From Planctomycetales bacterium (GTDB lineage Bacteria; Planctomycetota; Planctomycetia; Isosphaerales; Isosphaeraceae): 5,862 bases of DNA. The stretch lies in assembly GCA_027451455.1 (NCBI GenBank), contig DAIDJI010000371.1:1-5862 (forward strand), written 5' to 3'. The notes below the pieces were generated by a model. It ran no database searches and was not told where the DNA came from. It saw only the letters and a program-made list of their open reading frames with translations. The translations under genes were made by a program, and so were the position numbers. Positions 1-5,108 of this stretch are shown here, piece by piece. The first letter of the stretch is position 1. Each line of letters opens with the position of its first letter.

Positions 1-1
1 A

Positions 2-1087
2 CATCCCGACTTCGTCCTTTCGATGAATTTCCACCTGGCCGACGGCCAGGGGAACAGCGGCGTGCAGTTCCGGAGCGTTCGCATCCCTGGTCATGAGATG
101 TCGGGCTACCAGGCGGATATCGGCGAGGGATACTGGGGCGCTCTCTACGACGAGTCGAGGCGCAATCGCGTATTGACCTATCCCCGGGCCGCCGCGGTGC
201 ATGGCGTGCATCCGAACGGGTGGAACCACTACATGGTCCGGGCGATGGGCGACCGGATCAGCCTGGCGCTCAACGGCCTGGCCTCCGTCCCCGAGTACCG
301 AGAGGCCGACCCCGCGATCGCCCGAGACGGCCTGATCGCCGTGCAGATGCACGCCGGCGGCTCGATGGAGGTCATGTTCCGCGACCTGATGATCCAGCCC
401 CTGCCCTCGCCCTCGCCATCGACCGACCCCTCCGCGGCGACCCGGCCCGGGTTCCACGTCCGAACCCTTGGCGTCGACCCGTCCCGGCGGCGGTACACGG
501 TCTACGTCCCCGAGGGCTACGACGGCACGAAGACGTTTCCGGTGATCCTGTTCCTCCACGGCTCGGGCGAGCGGGGCGACGACGGGACCGTCTCGGCTCA
601 GGTGGGGCTTGGGCCGGCGATCCACAACCGGCCGGGCGGTCTGCCGGCCATCGCCATCTTCCCGCAGGCCCGGCAAACCTGGGCTGCCGGCTCGGCCGAC
701 GCCGAGGCCGCCTTGCAGGCCCTCGACGAGGTGATCCGCGACTACAAGGTAGACTCCAGGCGAGTGGTCCTCACCGGCCTCTCGATGGGAGGCCGAGGCG
801 CCTGGGAGATGGCCGCCGCCCACCCCGATCGGTTCGCCGCCGTCGTCCCGATCTGCGGCCCCGGCGACCCATCGATCGTCGGACGGATCGCTCGCCTCCC
901 CATCTGGACCTTCTGCGGCGACGCCGACCGCGACGAGACCGTGCTCAACCTCCGCGAGATTGTCCGCAAACTCCGAGACGCCGGCAACGCCGCCAGACTC
1001 ACCGAATACCGGGGCGTCGGCCATAATAGTTGGGATCGTGCTTACAACGACCCGGCCCTCATCGACTGGATGCTCGGTACTCACTAG
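2..1087 (+). CDS. DUF1080 (3-keto-disaccharide hydrolase-like) domain fused to alpha/beta-hydrolase esterase, 5'-truncated
   Basis: The reading frame is open to the left edge. The codons before the ATG at 23 (HPDFVLS) continue a typical DUF1080 beta-strand, so that ATG is internal and the true start lies outside the window. Counting from that Met, residues 1-124 are the C-terminal half of a concanavalin-like DUF1080 fold, with the hallmark GNSGVQFRS at about 10-18. A Pro/Ser/Thr-rich linker (about 127-142) leads to an alpha/beta-hydrolase of the LpqC/PHB-depolymerase/dienelactone-hydrolase type. The oxyanion-side motif FLHGSGERG is at 177-185, the nucleophile elbow GLSMGG has Ser254, the likely acid is Asp300 (or Asp302/Asp304), and His334 lies in GVGHNSW. 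A complete Ser-Asp-His triad implies an active serine esterase or peptidase. Joined to a sugar-binding-like domain, it probably acts on an acylated polysaccharide, but the substrate is inferred. Export is likely, though the N-terminus is not visible. The gene ends in TAG and is followed by a 106-bp gap. Confidence 0.88.
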   Translation, partial: HPDFVLSMNFHLADGQGNSGVQFRSVRIPGHEMSGYQADIGEGYWGALYDESRRNRVLTYPRAAAVHGVHPNGWNHYMVRAMGDRISLALNGLASVPEYREADPAIARDGLIAVQMHAGGSMEVMFRDLMIQPLPSPSPSTDPSAATRPGFHVRTLGVDPSRRRYTVYVPEGYDGTKTFPVILFLHGSGERGDDGTVSAQVGLGPAIHNRPGGLPAIAIFPQARQTWAAGSADAEAALQALDEVIRDYKVDSRRVVLTGLSMGGRGAWEMAAAHPDRFAAVVPICGPGDPSIVGRIARLPIWTFCGDADRDETVLNLREIVRKLRDAGNAARLTEYRGVGHNSWDRAYNDPALIDWMLGTH

Positions 1088-1093
1088 TCCCCA

Positions 1094-1168
1094 GTAGGCC
1101 CCGGTCGGTCGAATGGCGCCCACGGACGTCCGGTGGCAAGAACGCGAGGACCAGAACACCGGGCCTAC
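1094..1168. repeat. Imperfect intergenic inverted repeat
   Basis: The left arm GTAGGCCCCGGT (1094-1105) is the reverse complement of the right arm ACCGGGCCTAC (1158-1168) except for one extra C. Between them lies a second imperfect palindrome centred on GGACGTCC (about 1124-1131), flanked by CAC and GGTG. The 75-bp unit fills most of the gap between the two plus-strand genes and ends about 15 bp before the ribosome binding site of the next gene. There is no T-tract after either arm, so a classical intrinsic terminator is unlikely. A REP-like intergenic palindrome is the best guess. Confidence 0.45.
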
Positions 1169-1182
1169 ATCAAAATCGTGGA

Positions 1183-1188
1183 GAGAGG
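1183..1188 (+). promoter_or_regulatory. Ribosome binding site deciding the ATG at 1194
   Basis: GAGAGG (within GAGAGAGGAA, 1181-1190) lies 5 bp before ATG 1194. It favours this start over the in-frame ATG at 1113, which has no good Shine-Dalgarno and would put a charged, non-signal extension before the signal peptide. A second in-frame ATG at 1209 has AGGA only 4 bp upstream and is a possible alternative. Confidence 0.6.
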
Positions 1189-1193
1189 AACTT

Positions 1194-2240
1194 ATGTGGC
1201 AGGATAGGATGTCGGCGGTACGAGCGGTCGTACTGGTGGTCGCGGGGTGGACGGGGATCGGCGGGGTCCTGGCGACGGCTCAGGAGCCGGCGCGGGGGAT
1301 GGTCGCCGAGGTCCGCGATCGCGCCGGGATGTTTGGGGCGGGCGCGATCGAATCGGCCCGGGGCGAGTTGCAGCGGGTGGCGCAGCAGTCGGGAGCCTCG
1401 ATCGTGATCGAGACGATCGACTCGCTCAGCGGCCAGCCGGCCGAGCGGGTCGCGATCGACCTGGCGCAGCGGTCGGGCATCCGGGGGGTTTTCATCCTGC
1501 TGGCGCGGAAGGAGCATAAACTGGAGGTTCTGGGCTCGGGCCCGTATCGGAGCCTGCTCGACGATGCCCGCCGCCGGACGATTATCGACGCCTTCCTCGG
1601 GGGCTTCCGTCAAAATGATTTCAACGCCGGGCTCTCGGCCGGAATCGCGGCGCTGGGGCGGGTGCTGGAATCGACTCGTCCCCCGGAACCGGTCGTCGCT
1701 CGGCCGTCCGGCTCGCCACCGACCAGCGCAGCGGCGGTGGAGTTTGGCAAGTCGTCGGATGTGGGCCTGATCGAGCGGAACCGGGTCCGGCTGACGCTCG
1801 ACGGCGCCCGGGTTTTGATCGCGGGTGCGGAGGCGAAGGCGCGATCGATGGGCTGGAAGATGAACGTCGCGGTGGTCGACGACGGTGGGCACCTGATCGC
1901 CTTCGAACGGATGGAGGGCGCCCGTCCGGCGAGCGTCTACACGGCGATGACCAAGGCGATCACGGCCGCGACAATGCGGATGCCGAGTGGTCCGTTTCCG
2001 CCCGGGACGACCACGCCGGACCCTCTGCTAAACATCAGCCTCCAGAACGCGGCGTCGGCCAGTGGGGGCAAGGTCACGACCCTTTACGGGGGCGTTCCGG
2101 TGGTCATCGACGGGCAGGTGATCGGAGCCGTCGGCTGTGGCGGCGGGAGCGGCGAACAGGACGCCGAGGCCGCCCGGGCCGGCATCCAGTCACTGCTGGA
2201 GAAGCTTCCGAAGCCGGCCGCAGCGCCGAGCGATCACTGA
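1194..2240 (+). CDS. Exported two-domain protein: TPM (TLP18.3/Psb32/MOLO-1) domain plus GlcG/HbpS (DUF336) domain
   Basis: This is a 348-residue protein. Residues 1-29 form a Sec signal peptide, with basic residues, then a hydrophobic core (AVVLVVAGW), then cleavage near ATA|Q at 29/30. Residues about 36-160 match the TPM domain: an opening VAEVRDRAGMF, an amphipathic helix (GELQRVAQQSG), the strand ASIVIETID, GVFILLARKEHKLEV near 98-112, and the late GFRQNDFNAGLSAGI. A Pro/Ser-rich linker (about 161-185) follows. Residues about 197-336 match GlcG/HbpS: NVAVVDDGGHLIAFERM (224-240), the helix TAMTKAITAA, YGGVPVVIDGQVIGAVG (298-314) and the closing GGGSGEQDAEAA. Known TPM proteins act at the periplasmic or lumenal side in membrane-protein maintenance or as acid phosphatases. 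HbpS binds heme, and GlcG is of unknown role. The joint function is not known; periplasmic ligand or heme sensing, or a chaperone role, is speculative. The gene is probably transcribed alone: the upstream gap carries a repeat and the next gene faces it. Confidence 0.87.
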   Translation: MWQDRMSAVRAVVLVVAGWTGIGGVLATAQEPARGMVAEVRDRAGMFGAGAIESARGELQRVAQQSGASIVIETIDSLSGQPAERVAIDLAQRSGIRGVFILLARKEHKLEVLGSGPYRSLLDDARRRTIIDAFLGGFRQNDFNAGLSAGIAALGRVLESTRPPEPVVARPSGSPPTSAAAVEFGKSSDVGLIERNRVRLTLDGARVLIAGAEAKARSMGWKMNVAVVDDGGHLIAFERMEGARPASVYTAMTKAITAATMRMPSGPFPPGTTTPDPLLNISLQNAASASGGKVTTLYGGVPVVIDGQVIGAVGCGGGSGEQDAEAARAGIQSLLEKLPKPAAAPSDH

Positions 2241-2266
2241 GTGGAAAGCCCGCAAGAGCTTTCCGC
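2241..2266 (+). terminator. Hairpin directly after the TPM-GlcG stop codon
   Basis: GTGGAAAGC (2241-2249) pairs with GCTTTCCGC (2258-2266) across an 8-nt loop. That gives 9 pairs, one of them a G-U. The stem starts on the base after the TGA stop. No T-run follows, so it may stabilise the mRNA 3' end rather than terminate transcription. Confidence 0.35.
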
Positions 2267-2290
2267 ACCGTCCGGCTGTCTTCTGTGGGA

Positions 2291-2306
2291 GCCGGCACCA
2301 GCCGGC
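2291..2306. repeat. Short GCCGGC-ACCA-GCCGGC palindrome
   Basis: Two copies of the self-complementary GCCGGC flank ACCA, preceded by TGTGGGA. This looks like a short REP-type palindrome scattered between genes in GC-rich genomes. The family assignment is from general resemblance only and copy number cannot be judged here. Confidence 0.4.
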
Positions 2307-2343
2307 GAACTTCGCGACACCGGGACGTTTTCCAGGAACGCTG

Positions 2344-2377
2344 AAGTCGGTCAGGCTTTTATCAGCCTGACCGACTT
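2344..2377. terminator. Perfect 14-bp stem-loop between convergent genes
   Basis: AAGTCGGTCAGGCT (2344-2357) and AGCCTGACCGACTT (2364-2377) are exact reverse complements separated by the 6-nt loop TTTATC. The stem lies between the plus-strand TPM-GlcG gene and the minus-strand SDR gene, about 100 and 157 bp from their stop codons. On the plus strand it ends in only three T's (2376-2378) before CCC, and on the minus strand there is no T-run. It is therefore a strong stem but a weak intrinsic terminator by sequence. A bidirectional transcription block or 3'-end protector is plausible. Confidence 0.5.
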
Positions 2378-2533
2378 TCCCGCGGACGTTCGACAACCAT
2401 TTCGTACACGCTAAGAGCTGCGTCCGGGTCGGGGTCTTCGGGGCACTGGCTCCGACGAAAAAAACACGCTCTCATACCTGGTTTTTGAAAGCTTCCAGCC
2501 GAGGCATGAGATGCACCGAAAACGGGCTCGGGA
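2378..2533. other. Intergenic tail of the convergent region, no gene seen
   Basis: No frame here has convincing codon use, a start with a ribosome binding site, or a recognisable motif. A run of seven A's lies near 2457-2463, which would be a T-run on the minus strand downstream of the SDR gene, but no GC-rich stem sits directly before it. Confidence 0.5.
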
Positions 2534-3298
2534 TCATTCCCAGGCCGATCGGAGCCAGATCCCGCCGTCGACGGCCAGCGCGGTCCCGGTGATGTAATCG
2601 GCGTCGTCGGAGGCGAGGAAGGCGGCGGCCTTGCCGACATCCTCGGGCGTGCCGAGTCGTCCCCAGGGGAGGGTTGGCCCGGCCTTGGCGATCGCCTCGG
2701 CGCCGAAGGCTTCGTGCTCGCCGGGGGTATCGATCCATCCGGGCTCGATCACGTTGACGTTGATTCGATGAGGATACAGCTCGGTGGCGATGGTGAAGGC
2801 CATGTTGTTGAGGCCGGCCTTGGCGGCGTTGTAGGCGACGCTCCGGGCATACGGTGTCTTCACGTGGCAGCTTGAGATGAACACAATCTTCCCCCCGCCG
2901 CCCCGGCCGACCATGTGCCGGGCGACAAGCTGGGCCATGTGGAACCCGCCGATGAGCGTTCCCTCGATCACCCGGGTGAAGGTTTCGGGATCGTATTCGA
3001 GGAAGTCGGCGCGACGCGAATAGGCGGGGTTACTGACGAAGATATCGATCCGTCCGAGTGCATCGAGAGCCCGCGCGACGACCGATTCGCACGACTCCCG
3101 GCGGAAGACGTCGCCCTCGACGAGGAACGCGCGCCGACCCATCGCGGTGATCTCGGCGACGGTGGCCTCGCCCTGCTCGGTCCGGTCGCGATCGTTGATG
3201 GCGACATCGGCCCCCGCGCGGGCCAGCTCCAGGGCGCAGCCCTTCCCAATCCCCCGCGCCGCACCTGTCACCAGGGCCGTCTTGCCCGTCAGCTTCAT
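2534..3298 (-). CDS. SDR family NAD(P)-dependent oxidoreductase (FabG/glucose dehydrogenase-like)
   Basis: This 254-residue protein has the usual length for a classical short-chain dehydrogenase and is probably cytoplasmic. The Rossmann dinucleotide motif TGAARGIG is at 11-18. Asp36 and Arg37 follow the second strand (AINDRD), and an acidic residue there usually favours NAD. GDV is at 62-64, Ser143 is 13 residues before the catalytic Tyr156, and YNAAK gives Lys160. NVIEPGWIDTP (182-192) and the C-terminal ITGTALAVDGG (236-246) are typical. Two family positions are unusual: NNAG reads SNPA (89-92), and the helix-4 Asn of the catalytic tetrad appears as Thr114 in IEGTLIGGF. The Ser-Tyr-Lys triad is intact, so activity is likely; the substrate (sugar, polyol or keto acid) is unknown. 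The start ATG has GAGGA 9 nt upstream (3308-3312, minus strand). The gene is convergent with the TPM-GlcG gene and a structured repeat begins 26 bp before its start. Confidence 0.92.
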   Translation of the reverse strand: MKLTGKTALVTGAARGIGKGCALELARAGADVAINDRDRTEQGEATVAEITAMGRRAFLVEGDVFRRESCESVVARALDALGRIDIFVSNPAYSRRADFLEYDPETFTRVIEGTLIGGFHMAQLVARHMVGRGGGGKIVFISSCHVKTPYARSVAYNAAKAGLNNMAFTIATELYPHRINVNVIEPGWIDTPGEHEAFGAEAIAKAGPTLPWGRLGTPEDVGKAAAFLASDDADYITGTALAVDGGIWLRSAWE

Positions 3299-3323
3299 CG
3301 TCGTGAATCCTCAAGAAAAGTCC

Positions 3324-3472
3324 TGTAGGGTAGGCTCGGCCCACCGAGAGAAGCGGACCGGCGGCGCGGTCCTCCGCGGGCCATCGTGGCCCCGATTGGG
3401 CGGGAGAAATGGTCCGGCCGCATGGTCTTCCCAGGGTGCATCGCGGACCTCGGTCGGCGATGCCCACCCTAC
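3324..3472. repeat. Composite palindromic intergenic repeat with GTAGGGTRGGC ends
   Basis: The left end GTAGGGTAGGC (from 3325) is repeated inverted at the right end, where GCCCACCCTAC (3462-3472) reads GTAGGGTGGGC on the other strand, giving imperfect terminal inverted repeats about 150 bp apart. Internal hairpins include CTCGG/CCGAG (3335-3348), GGACCG/CGGTCC (3355-3372), GGGCCA/TGGCCC (3378-3392) and a long one at 3433-3470. No target-site duplication is obvious and there is no ORF inside. It resembles a REP/MITE-like non-autonomous element. It sits in the upstream region of the SDR gene, so it may lie in that gene's leader or carry its promoter. Confidence 0.5.
3433..3470. repeat. Long hairpin forming the right arm of the composite repeat
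   Basis: AGGGT-GCATCGC-G-GACC pairs with GGTC-G-GCGATGC-CC-ACCCT around a 2-nt loop. It has 16 pairs, one G-G mismatch and a 2-nt bulge. The tight apex suggests a cruciform or an RNA hairpin; in RNA the loop would open by a pair or two. Confidence 0.5.
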
Positions 3473-3674
3473 GAGGCTCCGGACGGACCAGCCTTCACGC
3501 CCCTCGTCGGTGCCGTAGCCTAACGCGCCGACGATCCTCCGCAAAGATCCGGGAGCCTCCCGCGGTCTCGGCCTCCTGGCGGGGATGGTTCTGGACGCAA
3601 ATGGTTTCCGGTTGTATGGTCGATGGATCGATCCGAGGCGATGGCTGGCGGGAGACGCCGCGAGGGGACGCACC
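3473..3674. other. Upstream region of the small secreted ORF
   Basis: About 200 bp lie between the composite repeat and the next start. I see no gene and no clear sigma-70 promoter. A loosely repeated ATGGTT/ATGGTTT/ATGGTCG motif occurs between about 3586 and 3623, of unknown meaning. Confidence 0.35.
3662..3667 (+). promoter_or_regulatory. Ribosome binding site for the short secreted ORF
   Basis: GAGGGG lies 7 bp before ATG 3675. It favours that start over the in-frame ATG at 3585, which would add 30 residues ahead of the signal peptide and has no comparable site. Confidence 0.5.
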
Positions 3675-3878
3675 ATGTCCGTGCGCTCGGGGTGGTGGAT
3701 CGGGACGCTGATGATCGCAATGGCGATGGCGCCCGCGACCGCCGGCGCTCAGCGCGACGGCGGACGAGCCATCGGATGGACCACCCTCGATCAGATCGTC
3801 CCGGTCGAGCGGATGCGCGAGGTCTTCACGCAGCGGATTCAGGCCGACCCCGGCGACGTTTTCGCCTGCTGGAAGTAG
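3675..3878 (+). CDS. Short exported protein of unknown function, possibly the N-terminal remnant of a broken gene
   Basis: This ORF of 67 codons has a good Shine-Dalgarno and a convincing Sec signal peptide: MSVRSGWW, then a hydrophobic core rich in Met, Ala and Ile, with likely cleavage after AGA near residue 25. The mature part would be only about 42 residues, including GWTTLDQIVPVERMREVF (34-51) and ending DVFACWK. I recognise no family. The short mature part is unusual for such a signal peptide. The reading continues in a different frame (the frame of position 3623) without a stop to 4261, so a frameshift or decay of a roughly 190-residue exported protein is possible. It could also be a genuine small periplasmic protein. 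The neighbouring SDR gene is divergent, across the composite repeat. Confidence 0.45.
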   Translation: MSVRSGWWIGTLMIAMAMAPATAGAQRDGGRAIGWTTLDQIVPVERMREVFTQRIQADPGDVFACWK

Positions 3879-4427
3879 CAGACATAGGGCCTCCATCGTC
3901 ACAGGAATCGATCGTCCGGACATCACGATGCAACCGGACAAATCAGGGGTCGTTGTGGGCGTGCGCGTATGGGTCGTCGCGCGACTCCTTCGCTGATTAT
4001 TACGGAAATCACAGAGAATGCGCCACCCAGCCGATGCTGATGGGTCGAGAACAGAGAAGCGGTGCCCTGCTCGCCGAGGGATCTGTTGAGTTGACCCCGG
4101 GTCGGATCGGGCTCTTGTCGTTGCGGATGCGCGATTCCAGGTGGAAGGCACGTTCAAGGTACGATGCACGAATCCGTCCGGCAGAGTTCGAGAACGCTTC
4201 GGTGTCGTCGGACCGACACGCGCAAGATCATATTGCATTCTCCATGGCGCCATTGACGTGATCGGCCTCGCCGGTGCGCAACGCCACGGGATCTGCGAGT
4301 CGGAACTCGCCTTCCAGTTGAACGCGCGCCACGTTGAGGTTCTAATACGGGGAGCCTTATCCGGCCCATCTTTCGCGCGCACGTCGAGGGGGTTGCCCCG
4401 GGATCCTTTCTCTCGAGGAGCGTCTCC
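3879..4427. other. 549 bp without a convincing gene
   Basis: No frame has a good start with a ribosome binding site, recognisable domain or clearly GC-biased third positions. Two fragments look slightly protein-like. One is the plus frame ending at 4261 (containing ADYYGNHRECATQP), which could be the shifted continuation of the upstream secreted ORF. The other is a GTG-started frame, 4141-4431, whose TGA overlaps the next gene's ATG as ATGA. Third-position GC there looks lower than in the solid genes, which suggests decay or non-coding DNA. Confidence 0.4.
4415..4420 (+). promoter_or_regulatory. Ribosome binding site of the LEPR-XLL-like protein
   Basis: GAGGAG lies 7 bp before ATG 4428, an ideal spacing. 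This fixes the start and places the LEPR-XLL-like motif within the first 30 residues, where it belongs. Confidence 0.65.
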
Positions 4428-5108
4428 ATGAGCGACCAACCATCTCTTCAAAGCCCTGGCCCTTCGAGGAAGTTCCTCCCGGAGGTGAAGCCGCTGGAGA
4501 GCCGCTTGTTGTTGTCCCGTCAGGTGAGCTTCCCTGATGGCACCTCGTTCATTTTCCCGACCTTCAATCATCTCCCCCGAACAGGAGGTGTCTCCGAGCA
4601 GACTGGAACGATCCTGGGCATCGGCGTCGGCCAGCCGACGACCAACAGCGTGCAGGTGACCGATGACGGCCAGGGGGGTATCCAGGCCGAGTGGAACGGC
4701 GGTCCCGTTCACTCGTTCACCAGCATTAAATCGACCGTCATCCAAGCGCAGAGGGCCGGTAGCAATCAGATCACGTTCAACCTGACCAGTCCCCGGACGA
4801 GTCCGACGGCGGTCGCTGTCGGTTTGCACGTCCCGACGGACGCCGCTCTCCCGAGCGAGGGTGCACACCCAGTGAAAGCCCGAATCAATCGAACGAGCGG
4901 TGTCGCCGTTCAGTCCGGCTCCGTCCTGACCGTCACCGTGAACAAACGTCCGACCAATACGGTGGAGATCAGCAATAGCGGCGGGGGCGCTGTCGCGGTG
5001 GAATGGAACGGTGGTGCCGTTCACTCCTTCGCGGGGATCGCAACGATCGTCGTGGACAGCCAGAGCGCCAGGAAAGACCTGGTCGCTCTCGACGATGTTA
5101 CCCATTGA
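4428..5108 (+). CDS. Small LEPR-XLL-like surface or exported protein with two 68-residue repeats
   Basis: This is a 226-residue protein. Residues 17-30 (LPEVKPLESRLLLS) match the N-terminal LEPR-XLL-type motif found on many large planctomycete extracellular proteins, so export or surface attachment is expected. No ordinary hydrophobic signal peptide is present. Two diverged repeats follow: 52-119 and 156-223, identical at about 25 of 68 positions when aligned without gaps. Both contain the core EWNGG-VHSF (88-97 and 192-201) and an alternating polar/hydrophobic pattern typical of beta-strands. The spacer (about 120-155) is Pro/Ser/Thr-rich. No catalytic motif, dockerin, cadherin or C-terminal sorting sequence is seen. 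Most LEPR-XLL proteins are far longer, so this is a minimal version, possibly a structural or adhesive wall component. It could also be a truncated relic, although the frame is intact. Its 3' end overlaps the convergent glycosyltransferase gene by 11 bp. Confidence 0.75.
   Translation: MSDQPSLQSPGPSRKFLPEVKPLESRLLLSRQVSFPDGTSFIFPTFNHLPRTGGVSEQTGTILGIGVGQPTTNSVQVTDDGQGGIQAEWNGGPVHSFTSIKSTVIQAQRAGSNQITFNLTSPRTSPTAVAVGLHVPTDAALPSEGAHPVKARINRTSGVAVQSGSVLTVTVNKRPTNTVEISNSGGGAVAVEWNGGAVHSFAGIATIVVDSQSARKDLVALDDVTH

Noticed and set aside
220..1026. 268-codon plus frame inside the DUF1080-esterase gene
   Set aside because: It is a shifted frame made mostly of Arg, Pro and Gly, while the main frame has a full catalytic triad and family motifs.
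1113..1193. N-terminal extension of the TPM-GlcG gene from the ATG at 1113
   Set aside because: It has no ribosome binding site, overlaps the inverted repeat, and would bury the signal peptide behind 27 charged residues. ATG 1194 fits better.
1170..1892. 240-codon minus-strand frame opposite the TPM-GlcG gene
   Set aside because: It is Arg/Pro-rich with no motif, and the plus-strand gene here has a signal peptide, ribosome binding site and two recognisable domains.
2456..2464. Run of A's as an intrinsic terminator for the SDR gene on the minus strand
   Set aside because: No GC-rich stem lies directly before the T-run on that strand.
2915..3328. 137-codon plus frame opposite the SDR gene
   Set aside because: It is the antisense of the SDR coding region with no start signal or domain.
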